A stretch of DNA of 64,000 nt, taken from positions 992,001 through 1,056,000 of the forward strand of contig NZ_AP027736.1 of assembly GCF_030296675.1 (NCBI RefSeq). Reading direction: 5' to 3'. The translations under genes were made by a program, and so were the position numbers. Of this stretch, positions 1-16,317 are shown piece by piece. Every line of letters starts with the position of its first letter. The stretch's first letter is position 1. This DNA comes from Demequina sediminis. Its GTDB lineage: Bacteria > Actinomycetota > Actinomycetes > Actinomycetales > Demequinaceae. The notes under the pieces are model-generated. The model was not told the DNA's origin, did not search any database, and saw only the letters and a list, made by a program, of their open reading frames with translations.

Positions 1-1094
<1,094 letters not shown>

Positions 1095-1280
1095 TGATTG
1101 CTGTACACCCAACCAAACGGCCGGGATACATCAATACGAAGTACATCCCCACTCACGTGGAGACTAGTTAATCTCTGACATCGAACAAAATGTCACTGAC
1201 ATTTCATTTTCAACCAAAGGAATCCAAACACCAACCCCCTTACAAGAGGCTGATGCCGGAGTAATTTGGCATCGACATGT

Positions 1281-1303
1281 GGCACACTGTTGAGTTCTCA
1301 AGT
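1281..1303 (-). promoter_or_regulatory. boxA-like rRNA antitermination element
   Basis: On the minus strand the text TTGAGAACTCAACAGTGTGC lies about 190 nt upstream of the 16S 5' end. This matches the conserved boxA block of actinobacterial rRNA leaders, where the Nus factors load onto the transcript. The assignment rests on sequence resemblance and position only. Confidence 0.65.
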
Positions 1304-1358
1304 TTCGGACGCGCACCGCCTCAATCCTCTTCAGGACCTCGCTCGGGGCAACCCTTCT

Positions 1359-1387
1359 AACTTACTCTCTTCGTTTCTCGCTGTCAA
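1359..1387 (-). promoter_or_regulatory. Putative rRNA operon promoter
   Basis: On the minus strand a consensus -35 TTGACA (1382-1387) is followed by a 17-bp spacer and a -10-like TAAGTT (1359-1364). It lies about 265 bp upstream of mature 16S and upstream of boxA. The perfect -35 with a TAAGnT -10 resembles actinobacterial rrn promoters. Further P1-type promoters could be present but are not obvious. Confidence 0.5.
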
Positions 1388-1673
1388 ATCGGCTTTCGCG
1401 GCCTCATGACATCGATAAACTCGAAGAGTTCGTCGGTGATTCGCTGTGTGGTGCGGGACGCACGGGCTTCCGCCGCTTCCTACGAATCGAGTTGTGTTGC
1501 TCGGGCGTTTCCCGCGGGGCCTTGTTCAGTCCTCCGCCGGGCGCTTCCGTCGTTGGCAACAGGTGAAACATTAGAGGGCGGATGGCGCCATCGTCAAATC
1601 GCGTGAATCTCGGGCGTGTCGCGACCGTCTCTCCTGGTAGACCAGGGATCAGCGGCCGGCGCTCCCTCACGCC

Positions 1674-2938
1674 CTAGGACGCGAGGCGCGCAAGTCCCAC
1701 AGACTTTTTTCCGCGCCTCATCACGATCCATCCCCCGCGAGGCCGTGTTCCGGGGCCAACGCAAGCTCGGCATCGTCCACCCGCACGTTGTTGACGTACG
1801 CGCCGCCCTCCTGGACCGCACGGCGTGCTGCGGACTTCGAGTCCACCACGCCCGACGCGACGAGTGCATCGACAACGGTCGCACCGGGCTCGAGCACCAC
1901 TCCTCCCAACTCCTGGGCGCATCCCGCCAGGGTCGGCTCGTCGAGCGCAGCCAGCTCTCCGCGACCGAACAGCGCCTGCGAGGCGTCGATCGCCCCCTGG
2001 GCGGCCGCCTCCCCGTGCACGAGGCTCGTCACCTCCCAGGCGAGCGCGCGCTGCGCCTCGCGCCGGAACGGCTCCGCGGCCACCGCCGCCTCGAGCGCCT
2101 CGATCTCCTCGCGCGTGAGGAACGTGAAGATCTTGAGGAAGCGCACCACGTCGGCGTCGTCGGTGTTGATCCAGAACTGGTAGAAGGCGTACGGGCTCAT
2201 CATGTCGGGGGCGAGCCACACCGCGCCGCCCTCCGTCTTGCCGAACTTCGTGCCATCGGCCTTGGTGATGAGTGGCGTGGTCATCGCGTGCACTGCGGTG
2301 CCCTCCGCCTTGCGAATGAGCTCGACGCCGGAGAGCAGGTTGCCCCACTGGTCGTTGCCGCCGGTCTGCAGGGAGACCCCGTGCCGGCGGTGCAGCTCGA
2401 GGTAGTCGTTGCCCTGGAGCACCTGGTAGCTGAACTCCGTGAAGCTGATGCCCTCCTCGCTCGCGAGGCGACGCGCGACGGTGTCCTTCGCGAGCATCGT
2501 CCCCAGCCGGAAGTGCTTGCCGACCTCGCGCAGGAAGTCGATCGCGGTCAGGTCACCCGTCCAGTCGAGGTTGTTCACCATGACCGCCGCGTTGTCGCCC
2601 TCGAAGTCGAGGAAGCGCGAGATCTGCGCCCGCAACCGCTCGACCCATTCCGCGACGGTGTCCTTGGTGTTGAGCACGCGCTCGCCGGACATGCGGGGGT
2701 CGCCGATCATTCCCGTCGCGCCGCCCACGAGTGGGTGGACCTTGTGGCCCGCGCGCTGGAGGTGGCGCAGCAGCACGAGCTGCACCAGGTGGCCGTGGTG
2801 CAGGCTCGGTGCGGTGGGGTCGAAGCCGCAGTACAGCGACAGTGGCCCCTGGTCGAGCGCCGCGCGCAGCTGCTCTTCACTGGTGGTCTGCGCGATCAGT
2901 CCGCGCCAGGCAAGCTCGTCGAGAATGTGCTCAGTCAT
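1674..2938 (-). CDS. tyrS: Tyrosine--tRNA ligase (one-base break near the C-terminus)
   Basis: Class I aminoacyl-tRNA synthetase that charges tRNA-Tyr in the cytosol. Visible motifs are HHGH at residues 47-50 (HIGH signature), KFGKT at 231-235 (KMSKS equivalent) and a C-terminal S4-like RNA-binding domain. The open frame stops at 1721 after 405 aa. One extra G in the five-G run (1732-1736) would restore a normal tail containing MRRGKKS and ending at 1674, so the break is probably a sequencing error. The ATG at 2938 overlaps the TGA of the upstream MFS remnant by 4 bp. Gene order argH...tyrS...rrn is typical of related genomes. Confidence 0.95.
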
Positions 2939-3660
2939 GATGCGGACATTGTGCCAGCACGCACGCGGCGGGCCGAGCCAAGCGCGGCGGCCATGACCGC
3001 CACCGCGAGGGCGCCGCACGCGAGGGCAAGGACGGGGAAGCCCGCCGCCGACATCGCGAGGCTCCAGCCCACGCCGAGCAGCACGAGCCCGACCGCGGTG
3101 CCGACCACGCCTGACGGGTCGGCGAGGCCCGCCACCGCCCCAGCGGCGCCCAGCACCGCCCCCGCCAGCGCCGCCACCGGCCAGGGGCCCCACCGGTCGA
3201 CAAGTGCACCCGCCACGGGGGACGGCAAGTACATGGCTGCGACGTCCGGGGCGATCACCAGCCCGATGATCGAGACCGCATGGCCGTGATGCGTCATGTG
3301 CACGGGCGTCATCGTCATCACCGCCACCATCACCGCCTGCCCCGCGACCATCACCACGATCCCCCAGCCGGCACAACGCCCCCACAGGGGGTCGACAGCG
3401 TCCGCGTCCGGCGCGTGCGCGTCGGTGCGGGGGGACGATGCCGCGCTCGCGCGAGCGTGTGTGCGTGCGGCCAGGAGGGGGCCGGGAGTGAGGAAGACCC
3501 ACAGCACGACCGCGCACGCGGCGTACGCGACCGCCGCGAGCACGAAGGGGCCCCAAGAGCGCCGCCAGCCCCCATCCGGTCGCGAGGGATCCCGTCGCCC
3601 CCGCGGTGAGCGGACCGAGCACCGCGCCGGCCGCGGCGGTCGGACAGCCGTGCGATCGCG
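2935..3660 (-). pseudogene. Major facilitator superfamily transporter remnant (5'-truncated, frameshifted)
   Basis: The minus strand encodes the middle and C-terminal half of an MFS exporter. A TM5-like segment AVLGPLTAGATGS is followed by LLGP/FVLAAVAYAACAVVLW, a charged loop, then a transmembrane block with MVAVMTMTPVHM and ALVDRWG, as in actinobacterial MFS proteins. The first four or five helices are missing: the sequence runs straight into the 3' end of the regulator at 3672. The two parts are in different frames, broken near 3550 where a four-G run seems one base too long. The stop overlaps tyrS. It is probably a decayed partner of the ArsR regulator. Confidence 0.7.
3431..3442 (+). repeat. 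GGGGACGATGCC motif copy
   Basis: Full 12-base copy of the dispersed motif. It lies in the poorly conserved central loop of the MFS remnant, where it is read in the gene's sense as ASSP. Confidence 0.6.
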
Positions 3661-3671
3661 AGCGAGGCCGC

Positions 3672-4231
3672 TCACGCGCTGGCCCCTTTGCGCTCGAGTT
3701 CGCCCGTCGGCAGGACCCGAGCGTCGAAGCCCGCGTCGGCCAACAGGCGCGCGGCCTCGTGGGGCAAGGTGCACAGGCGACCTCGGCAGTAGAGCACCAC
3801 CACGGCGTCGGGATCGAGCGTGGCGGCGGCCGACGCGATGCTCACGCCGTCGGGCAGGCGCGCGAACAGGGCCTCGCGGGCATCGGCCCGCACTCGCACG
3901 GCCGTGTCGATGACCGCGGTCACCAGCCGTGCGACGTCGGGGGCCGCCAGCGCGTAGCGGATGCTCGTACCCTCTCGCGTCGCGGTCACCAGGCCCGCGC
4001 CGCGCAGCACGTGCAGCTGAGCGGAGACGGTGGTGACCGATGCGCGCAGCACGGTGGCAAGGTCGGTCACGGTGTGCGGGCGTTGGGCGAGGCGCTCAAG
4101 CACCTCGAGGCGCGCAGGGTGGCCCACCGCCTTAGCGATCTCGGCCGCGATCGCGCGCGGATCGGGCGAGGGGGCGGCGGCGTCGAGGAGGCGGGGGCGG
4201 GGGCGGGGGTGGGAGTGGTCAGCGCTGCCAT
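3672..4231 (-). CDS. ArsR-family transcriptional regulator with rhodanese-like C-terminal domain
   Basis: A winged-helix ArsR domain (GHPARLEVLERL followed by a recognition-helix region around residues 25-45 of the in-frame ORF) is joined to a short rhodanese-like domain with the cysteine motif YCRGRLC (C114, C119). Such fusions are repressors that sense metals, redox state or sulfane sulfur. The frame with the HTH has only a GTG start at 4127, which would cut off helix 1 (AIAAEIAKAVGHP is readable upstream). A start at ATG 4231 needs one base correction in the C-rich stretch 4178-4212. The gene sits directly upstream of the MFS remnant, its likely former target. Confidence 0.75.
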
Positions 4232-4240
4232 GACGCCACT

Positions 4241-4260
4241 ATTCAATGAATCGCTCGAAT
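4241..4260 (-). promoter_or_regulatory. Putative ArsR-type operator
   Basis: Ten bases upstream of ATG 4231 lies ATTCAATGAATCGCTCGAAT. It contains the palindrome ATTCA-A-TGAAT and a second ATTCG half site, the kind of AT-rich inverted repeat bound by ArsR proteins. Autoregulation is inferred from position. Confidence 0.45.
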
Positions 4261-4317
4261 AACGAAGTAGTGACGGACGATGCGGCGCTGGGCCGGGTCG
4301 CGCCGCACCGAGGACGA

Positions 4318-4932
4318 TCAGTCGGGGATGTCAGCCGCGCCGTCGAGGCGGAAGTCCGCGGCGTCACGCGCCCCGGAGCGCTCGAGGTGGACCGCCTCGC
4401 TCTCCTGCCACCGCAGCCATTCCTCGCGCATCGCCTCGCCGTCGCGTGCGATCCCCCGCTCGAGCCGCGTCGCGGCGGGTGCGTCGACGTACAGGACGGC
4501 GGCCGCGGCGGCGCGCGCGCGAGCGAAGGCCACCCCGACCCCCTCGGCGATCACGAACGGTCGAGGCGCCACCGGGATGAGGTGCGTGCGTCGCCCCTCG
4601 TGCCAGTCCCACATGCGAAACCCGCCGGGTTCGCCGCGCCTGAGCGGACCCAGGACGCCGTCGGTCATCACCGCGGGCAACGCGCCGAGTCCGTCCCAGC
4701 CCTCGTACATGTCGTCCGCGTGGAGCACCGGCACGGTGGGCGCGGGCGCGGCAGGGTCGAAGGTGCCCGCCCCGCGCGACGGTTCGCCTCCAAGCGCCAC
4801 CGCAATGCGATTCGCGAGGGTGGTCTTGCCCGCGCCCGCGGGCCCGTCGATGAGCACCAGCCGAGTGTCGCCCAGCCGCGCGGGGGCGGCACGCACGAAC
4901 GCGACCATCGCGCTCACACTGGGGCTCGGCAT
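4318..4932 (-). CDS. P-loop nucleoside/uridine kinase-like protein
   Basis: A 204-aa P-loop NTPase with Walker A GPAGAGKTT at residues 30-38, followed by LHADDMYEGWDGL. That pairing is typical of actinobacterial proteins annotated as uridine kinase or (d)NMP kinase-like. FVIAEGVG and an RxxRG-type segment (ERGIARDG) in the C-terminal half fit a lid region. The substrate cannot be deduced. ATG 4932 is chosen because translation from there begins just before the first beta strand. It is divergent from the ybaK-like gene, with 22 bp between the start codons. Confidence 0.7.
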   Translation of the reverse strand: MPSPSVSAMVAFVRAAPARLGDTRLVLIDGPAGAGKTTLANRIAVALGGEPSRGAGTFDPAAPAPTVPVLHADDMYEGWDGLGALPAVMTDGVLGPLRRGEPGGFRMWDWHEGRRTHLIPVAPRPFVIAEGVGVAFARARAAAAAVLYVDAPAATRLERGIARDGEAMREEWLRWQESEAVHLERSGARDAADFRLDGAADIPD

Positions 4933-4942
4933 CGGCCCAGGA

Positions 4943-4948
4943 TACGGT
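4943..4948 (+). promoter_or_regulatory. -10 hexamer of a leaderless promoter (YbaK gene)
   Basis: TACGGT ends exactly 6 nt before ATG 4955, so transcription would begin at or next to the start codon. No good -35 is visible. Confidence 0.4.
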
Positions 4949-4954
4949 GGCATC

Positions 4955-5425
4955 ATGCACCCTTCGAGCGCGAAGATCATGGACATCCTTGAGACGCACG
5001 GACTGCACTCGCAGGTGCGCACGCTCACCGATTCGACCCGCACCGCGGCGGAGGCCGCGGCGGCACTCGGCTGCGAGGTGGGGGCGATCGCGTCGAGCCT
5101 GGTCTTCCTCGCGGACGGCGAACCCATCCTGGTCCTCACCAGCGGCTCACACCGCGTGGACACCGACCTCCTTGCGCGACAGATCGGCGCCGCCGCGATC
5201 ACGCGTGCCGATGCGGCGCGGGTGCGCGAGGCGACCGGTCAGCCGATCGGCGGGGTCGCGCCCTTGGGCCATCCCTCCCCCGTGACCACCTACATCGACG
5301 TCGAGCTTAAGAAGCACGGCGAGTTGTGGGCTGCGGCAGGCACGCCTCACTCGGTCTTCGAGATCTCGTACGACGACCTTCGCTCTCTCACGGGCGCCAC
5401 CGAGGTCACGGTCGAGGAGAACTGA
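4955..5425 (+). CDS. YbaK/ProX-type aminoacyl-tRNA deacylase
   Basis: A 156-aa protein of the YbaK/EbsC fold, the editing domain that hydrolyses mischarged tRNAs such as Cys-tRNA(Pro). Characteristic segments are GAIASSLVF, ASRVDT-like GSHRVDTDLL, the loop TGQPIGGVAPLGH near residue 95 and the late PHSVFEISYDDL. Size and domain extent match a free-standing deacylase. The start is ATG 4955, with a -10 hexamer six bases before it and no Shine-Dalgarno, so the mRNA is probably leaderless. Specificity (Cys, Ala or other) is not decidable by eye. Confidence 0.85.
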   Translation: MHPSSAKIMDILETHGLHSQVRTLTDSTRTAAEAAAALGCEVGAIASSLVFLADGEPILVLTSGSHRVDTDLLARQIGAAAITRADAARVREATGQPIGGVAPLGHPSPVTTYIDVELKKHGELWAAAGTPHSVFEISYDDLRSLTGATEVTVEEN

Positions 5426-5459
5426 CGTCACCCACGTTGCCGCAGACCACGCGGCGGGC

Positions 5460-8828
<3,369 letters not shown>

Positions 8829-8860
8829 GTTCGTTCTCTTTCTGACGTGGGTGAGGGGAT

Positions 8861-11524
<2,664 letters not shown>

Positions 11525-11528
<4 letters not shown>

Positions 11529-12469
11529 ACCCAGATCTCCTTGTCCTGGACCACCATGGTTCCCGAGCCTGCGGACGTGAAGATCTCCGCGAGAATCGAG
11601 TGCGGCTCGCGACCGTCGATCACGTGCGCCTGCGGCACGCCGCCACGCACCGCCCGCAGGCACGCCTCCATCTTGGGCTTCATGCCCGACTCGAGGGTCG
11701 GCAGCAGCTGATCGAGCTGAGCCGCGCTCAACTGGCTGATGAGCGAGCCGCGGTCGGGCCAGTTGGCGTAGAGGCCCTCGACGTCGGTGAGCACAATCAA
11801 CTTGCGCGCGCGCAGCGCGATCGCGATCGCCGCCGCGGCGGTATCCGCGTTGACGTTGAGCACCGTGGTCGGGTCGTCGACGTCGGGAGCCACGGTGCTC
11901 ACGACGGGGATGCGACCCGCCTCGATGATGTCCTTGACGGCGCCGGGGTTGACCTTGACGACGTCGCCGACGAGGCCCACGTCGACGGGGTCGCCGTCGA
12001 CCATCGCGTGGCGACGCTTGGCCTGCAGCATGCCGGCGTCCTCGCCCGACAGCCCGACCGCGTACGGACCGTGATCGTTGATGAGACCCACGAGTTCGCG
12101 CGAGACCTGGCCCGTGAGGACCATGCGGACCACGTCCATCGCCTCGGGGGTCGTGACGCGCAGGCCGCCGCGGAACTCCGACTCGATGCCGAGCTTGCCC
12201 AGCATGTCCGAGATCTGCGGGCCGCCGCCGTGCACCACGACCGGGTAGAGGCCCAGGAGGCGCAGGTGGACGATGTCCTGCGCGAACGCGCGCTTGAGCG
12301 TCCCGTCGATCATGGCGTTGCCGCCGTACTTGATGACGATGGTCGCGCCGCGGAACTGCTCGATCCACGGCATCGCGTCGATGAGGACGCTGACCTTCTG
12401 CTGCGGGGACAGGTCCGCCGGGTGGATCTCGACGGCCGAGGTGTCGGTGGTGGGGTTCGTGTCGCTCAT
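11525..12469 (-). CDS. argB: Acetylglutamate kinase
   Basis: Phosphorylates N-acetylglutamate, usually the feedback-controlled step. The 314-aa amino-acid-kinase-fold protein shows [10 protein letters not shown] near residue 45, [10 protein letters not shown] for substrate binding and [13 protein letters not shown] near the active site. The N-terminal ~25-aa extension before the kinase core is usual in arginine-inhibitable hexameric forms. It overlaps argD downstream (ATGA) and argJ upstream (ATGA). Confidence 0.96.
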
Positions 12470-13638
12470 GAGGAGTACGCGCTGTTCTCGTGGACGTAGT
12501 CGTGGGTGAGGTCGTTGGTCCACACGGTCGCCTGCGCGTCCCCCGCGTGGAGGTCGAGCGTGATGAGCACCTCGCGCCCGGACAGGTCGACCAGTTCGCG
12601 GGGCTCGCCGACTCCCGACGCGCGGCACACCTGGACGCCGTTGACCGTCACGTCGAGCGTCGTGGGGTCGAACGGCGCGACGTCCTCGGGCACCGTCCCC
12701 GCGGCGGAGATGATGCGGCCCCAGTTGGGGTCGTTGCCAAAGATGGCGGCCTTGAAGAGGTTCGAGCGCGTGATGGCCCGCGCGACGGCCTCGGCGGCGG
12801 CCTCCGTGGTGGCCCCCGCGACGGTCACGGCGATGTCGTGGCTCGCGCCCTCGGCGTCCGCGACCAGCCCCCGTGCGAGCGTCGCGCACACGTCGGTGAG
12901 GGCATCCTCGAACTCCCCTGGCGCGGGGACGATGCCGGTGGCTCCCGAGGCGAGGAGCAGCACCGTGTCGTTGGTGGACATGCAGCCGTCGGAGTCGACG
13001 CGATCGAACGTGGAACGCGTGGCGGCGGCCAATGCCGCGCGGGCGCGCGCGGGATCGACGCTCGCGTCCGTGGTGATGACGCACAGCATCGTGGCCAACC
13101 CCGGCGCGAGCATGCCCGCACCCTTGGCCATGCCGCCCACGGTCCAGCCCGATCGCGTGGCGACGGCGGTCTTGGGGACGGTGTCCGTGGTCATGATGGC
13201 GAGCGCAGCCTGGTCGCCGTGGGCGCCCAAACCAGCCACGGCATCGTCCACTCCCGACAGCAGCCTGTCCATCGGAAGGCGCACGCCGATCAGTCCCGTC
13301 GAACACACCGCGACGTCGCCGGAGGAGACGTCGCGCCCCGCAGCCACGAGGGAGTCGGCCACGCGTTCGGCGGTGTGGTGCGTATCGGCAAAGCCCTCGG
13401 GCCCCGTCGCGGCATTCGCGCCACCGGAGTTGAGGACCACCGCGTCCACGCGGCCGTCCGCGACCACCTGGCGCGACCAGACCACGGGCGCGGCGACCAC
13501 GCGATTGCTCGTGAAGACGCCCACGCCGGTGTACTCGGGGCCCTCGTTGACCACGAGCGCGACGTCGAGCGCGCCGGTCGACTTGAGCCCCGCGGCGACG
13601 CCCGCCGCCACGAATCCTTGCGCTGCCGTGACGCTCAT
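12466..13638 (-). CDS. argJ: Bifunctional ornithine acetyltransferase / N-acetylglutamate synthase
   Basis: Recycles the acetyl group from acetylornithine to glutamate; bifunctional forms also use acetyl-CoA. The 390-aa precursor cleaves itself at the Ala-Thr bond in [14 protein letters not shown], making the threonine the nucleophile of the beta chain. The oxyanion-hole region CSTGLIG and the segment FGNDPNWGR are visible. Stops and starts overlap argB by ATGA. Its presence explains why no argA or argE is needed here. Confidence 0.96.
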   Translation of the reverse strand: MSVTAAQGFVAAGVAAGLKSTGALDVALVVNEGPEYTGVGVFTSNRVVAAPVVWSRQVVADGRVDAVVLNSGGANAATGPEGFADTHHTAERVADSLVAAGRDVSSGDVAVCSTGLIGVRLPMDRLLSGVDDAVAGLGAHGDQAALAIMTTDTVPKTAVATRSGWTVGGMAKGAGMLAPGLATMLCVITTDASVDPARARAALAAATRSTFDRVDSDGCMSTNDTVLLLASGATGIVPAPGEFEDALTDVCATLARGLVADAEGASHDIAVTVAGATTEAAAEAVARAITRSNLFKAAIFGNDPNWGRIISAAGTVPEDVAPFDPTTLDVTVNGVQVCRASGVGEPRELVDLSGREVLITLDLHAGDAQATVWTNDLTHDYVHENSAYSS

Positions 13639-14678
13639 GGGGCGAGTCCAATCGTGGTGAGGCCGGTGGTCTCCGGCAGGCCGAGTGCGAGGTTCATGGA
13701 TTGCAGCGCGGCACCCGCGGTGCCCTTGACGAGGTTGTCGATCGCGCACACGATCACGACTCGGCCGGCGCGGCCGTCGACCGCCACCTGCATGAGCGCG
13801 GTGTTGGCGCCCAGCGTCGCTGCGGTCGTGGGCCACTGCCCCTCGGGCAGGACGTGCACGAAGGGCTCGTCGGCGTAGGCGGCCTCCCATGCGGGCCGGA
13901 CGGCCTCGACGTTGACGCCGGCCGCGAGCGGCGCGGTCACCGTCGCGAGGATGCCACGCGCCATGGGGACGAGCGTCGGGGTGAAGCTGATGCGCACGCC
14001 CTGGGCACCCGCGGACTCGAGGTTCTGCACGATCTCGGGGATGTGACGGTGGGAGCCGCCGACGGCGTAGGGAACCGCGGCGCCGAGCGCCTCCGAGGCG
14101 AGCAGGTGAGGGGCGAGCTTCTTGCCCGCACCCGAATAGCCGTTGGCGAGCACCGCGACGATGTCGGTGGGATCGACGACCCCAGCGGCGACCCCGGGCT
14201 GAAGCGCGAGCGTCACCGCCGTGACATTGCAGCCTGGCACCGCGACGCGGCGGGCACCCGCGAGCGCGTCGCGCTGGTGACCCGCGGCGGTGATGAGCTC
14301 GGGCATGCCGTACGGCCACGTGCCCGCGTGCTCGCCGCCGTAGTAGGACGACCACGCCTGCGCGCTCGCGAGCCGGTGGTCGGCACCGCAGTCGAGCACG
14401 AGCGTGTCGGGCGGAAGTTGCGCCGCGATGTCTCCCGAGGCGCCATGGGGCAGGGCCAGCACCACGACATCGTGCCCCGCGAGGTTCTCCGCGGTGGTGT
14501 CGACGAGCACGCGGTCGGCCAGCGTGCGCAGGTGGGGCTGGTGGACTCCCAGCAGGTCTCCCGCGCTGGAGTGCGCCGTGAGCGCGCCGAATTCGACGTC
14601 GGGGTGCGCGGAGAACACGCGCAACACCTCACCACCCACATACCCGGAGGCGCCGGAGACCGCGACACTGATGCTCAT
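13635..14678 (-). CDS. argC: N-acetyl-gamma-glutamyl-phosphate reductase
   Basis: NADPH-dependent reduction of acetylglutamyl phosphate to the semialdehyde; first gene of the operon. The 347-aa sequence starts with the Rossmann glycine motif [13 protein letters not shown] and carries the catalytic cysteine in VPGCNVTAV, plus GSHRHIPEI. Three nested ATGs exist (14690, 14684, 14678). The last gives the family's usual N-terminus, and the others fall inside the ARG box. No Shine-Dalgarno is clear. Confidence 0.95.
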   Translation of the reverse strand: MSISVAVSGASGYVGGEVLRVFSAHPDVEFGALTAHSSAGDLLGVHQPHLRTLADRVLVDTTAENLAGHDVVVLALPHGASGDIAAQLPPDTLVLDCGADHRLASAQAWSSYYGGEHAGTWPYGMPELITAAGHQRDALAGARRVAVPGCNVTAVTLALQPGVAAGVVDPTDIVAVLANGYSGAGKKLAPHLLASEALGAAVPYAVGGSHRHIPEIVQNLESAGAQGVRISFTPTLVPMARGILATVTAPLAAGVNVEAVRPAWEAAYADEPFVHVLPEGQWPTTAATLGANTALMQVAVDGRAGRVVIVCAIDNLVKGTAGAALQSMNLALGLPETTGLTTIGLAP

Positions 14679-14706
14679 ATGCATAACCATACATGAGCTT
14701 GCATGG
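14671..14706 (-). promoter_or_regulatory. Tandem ARG box (ArgR operator) before argC
   Basis: CCATACATGAGCTTGCATGG (14687-14706) is a close match to actinobacterial ARG boxes, which pair TGCAT/ATGCA-like half sites. ATGCTCATATGCATAA (14671-14686) forms a second weaker box next to it. Two adjacent boxes fit binding of an ArgR hexamer. They lie between argC and the divergent reductase gene, and overlap the argC start. Confidence 0.65.
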
Positions 14707-14723
14707 AGCATCGTCGCACCACG

Positions 14724-14729
14724 TACGAT
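14724..14729 (+). promoter_or_regulatory. -10 hexamer of a leaderless promoter (quinone reductase gene)
   Basis: TACGAT ends 7 nt before GTG 14737. A weak -35, TTGCAT, sits 19 bp upstream (14699-14704) inside the ARG box, so ArgR could also affect this gene. Confidence 0.4.
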
Positions 14730-14736
14730 GCACCCT

Positions 14737-15717
14737 GTGAGAGCGATCGAGGTGGCGCGGACGGGCGGACCCGAGGTGCTCGAGATGGTCGAACGAGACC
14801 GCCCCGTGGCGCGTCCGGGACACGTCGTGGTGCGCGTCGAGACCGCCGGCGTCAACTTCATCGACACGTACGAGCGGTCCGGCGCATATTCGCTCGCGCT
14901 GCCCTTCGTTCCAGGCAAGGAGGGTGCGGGCGAGATCGTCGAGGTCGGCGAGGGCGTCGACGGCTTTGTCGAGGGCGAGGGAGTCGCTTGGGCCTTCACT
15001 CCCGGTTCGTATGCCGAGTACGTCGAGGTGCCGGTGACCGACCTCTACGCGGTTCCCGAGGACGTCGAACTCGACATGGCGGCCGCCGCGATGCTCCAGG
15101 GACTCACTGCGCACTTCCTGGTGACCTCCGCCTACACCGTCATGCCGGGCGACACCGTGCTGGTCCATGCGGCCGCGGGCGGAGTCGGGTTGCTGCTCAC
15201 GCAGCTGGCCGTCGCCCGGGGCGCGACCGTCATCGGGACGGTCGGCTCGGAGGACAAGGCGCGCATCGCGCTCCAGGCCGGCCTCAGCCACGTCCTGCGC
15301 TACGACCTCATGGACGATCTCGCCCACGACCTGCCCGCCGCGGTCCGTTCCCTCGCGCCCGACGGCGTCGACGCGGCGTATGACGGCGTGGGGCGCACCA
15401 CGTTCGACGGCTCGCTCGCCTCGGTGCGCAGGCGCGGCAGCCTCGTGCTGTTCGGGGCGGCGTCGGGGCCCGTGCCCCCGGTCGACCCGCAGCGTCTCAA
15501 CGTGGCCGGCTCGATCACGCTCAGCCGACCCTCGCTGCGCGACTTCATCGCCACTGCGGAGGAGCGCGAATGGCGCTCGAGCGACATCTTCCACGGGATC
15601 CTGCTCGGCGACCTCAGCGTGAGGATCGATCGCGGCTACTCGCTCGACGAGGCCGCCGACGCGCATCGTGCACTCGAGGGCCGGCGCACGAGCGGGAAGC
15701 TGCTGCTGCATCCCTGA
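14737..15717 (+). CDS. Quinone oxidoreductase (zinc-independent MDR family)
   Basis: A 326-aa NADPH:quinone reductase-like protein. It has an N-terminal GroES-like domain ([12 protein letters not shown]...[12 protein letters not shown]), a Rossmann domain with [15 protein letters not shown] and a C-terminal GKLLLHP tail. No zinc ligands are seen, as in QorA. GTG 14737 gives the family-typical start [15 protein letters not shown] and fits a leaderless transcript; ATG 14728 is an alternative. It is divergent from argC. Confidence 0.88.
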   Translation: MRAIEVARTGGPEVLEMVERDRPVARPGHVVVRVETAGVNFIDTYERSGAYSLALPFVPGKEGAGEIVEVGEGVDGFVEGEGVAWAFTPGSYAEYVEVPVTDLYAVPEDVELDMAAAAMLQGLTAHFLVTSAYTVMPGDTVLVHAAAGGVGLLLTQLAVARGATVIGTVGSEDKARIALQAGLSHVLRYDLMDDLAHDLPAAVRSLAPDGVDAAYDGVGRTTFDGSLASVRRRGSLVLFGAASGPVPPVDPQRLNVAGSITLSRPSLRDFIATAEEREWRSSDIFHGILLGDLSVRIDRGYSLDEAADAHRALEGRRTSGKLLLHP

Positions 15718-15776
15718 CACGCGGCCGTGTCCTGGTCGACACGCGTTCGTGACATCGACCCGGCACAATATTGCGC

Positions 15777-16277
15777 ATGCAGACCCTGAGGCTCCGTGTG
15801 ATGCGACCGACCGATCTTGAGGCGGTCGCGGCCCTCAACGCGGGCGCCTCCCCCGCCGTCAATCTCCTCGATGCCGCGGAGCTCGCCGACCTCTACGAGA
15901 TGTGCGACGTGGCGCTGGTCGCGACCAACCACGACCGCGAGCTCATCGCCTTCCTGCTCAGCCTGGGGATGGGCCAGCCGTACGGCTCGGAGAACTACCG
16001 CTGGTTCGAGGACCGCGGCGTGCGTCATCAGTACATCGACAGGATCGTGGTCGCCCCGAGCGCCAAGGGATCGGGCGTGGGTCGGGCCCTCTACGAGTCG
16101 GTGTTCGAGCGTGCCCGCGAGCGCGGCGCGAACGAGGTCACCACCGAGGTCCAGCTCGACCCGCCCAACCCGGGCTCCGTGACCTTCCACGAGCACCTGG
16201 GATTCCAGCGCGTCGCGGAGCAGCACACCCGCGGCGGCACCGTCCACGTGGCCCTGCTCGCGCGATCCGTGTACTGA
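15777..16277 (+). CDS. GNAT-family N-acetyltransferase
   Basis: A 166-aa acetyltransferase. The acetyl-CoA binding motif A is seen as DRIVVAPSAKGSGVGRALYE near residue 95, followed by HEHLGFQRV near the end. The N-terminal half (RPTDLEAVAALNAG) is typical of GNATs of unknown substrate. ATG 15777 is preferred over an upstream TTG. The hexamer CACAAT lies 7 nt before it, suggesting another leaderless gene. Confidence 0.8.
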   Translation: MQTLRLRVMRPTDLEAVAALNAGASPAVNLLDAAELADLYEMCDVALVATNHDRELIAFLLSLGMGQPYGSENYRWFEDRGVRHQYIDRIVVAPSAKGSGVGRALYESVFERARERGANEVTTEVQLDPPNPGSVTFHEHLGFQRVAEQHTRGGTVHVALLARSVY

Positions 16278-16317
16278 GGAGCGTGCGCGGACTGCCCGCG
16301 CCGCGTCTCCGCGCGCG

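Larger units (their letters stand above)
1095..1673 (-). other. Gene-free stretch: rRNA operon leader and upstream region
   Basis: This 579-base gap between 16S and tyrS has no convincing reading frame. Bases 1095-1360 are less GC-rich than the neighbouring genes and form the transcribed leader of the rRNA operon. It contains a boxA-like element (1281-1303) and a 17-bp palindrome, AAATGTCA-C-TGACATTT, at 1188-1204, probably part of the processing stem. Bases 1388-1673 hold no recognised feature apart from the downstream end of the tyrS transcript. Confidence 0.7.

Noticed and set aside
1388-1673. tRNA gene near the rRNA operon
   Set aside because: No cloverleaf with a GTTCRA-type T arm could be recognised here or elsewhere in the window.
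1616-3289. 557-aa plus-strand frame opposite tyrS
   Set aside because: Arginine/histidine-rich antisense shadow of tyrS and the MFS remnant; no start signals or family resemblance.
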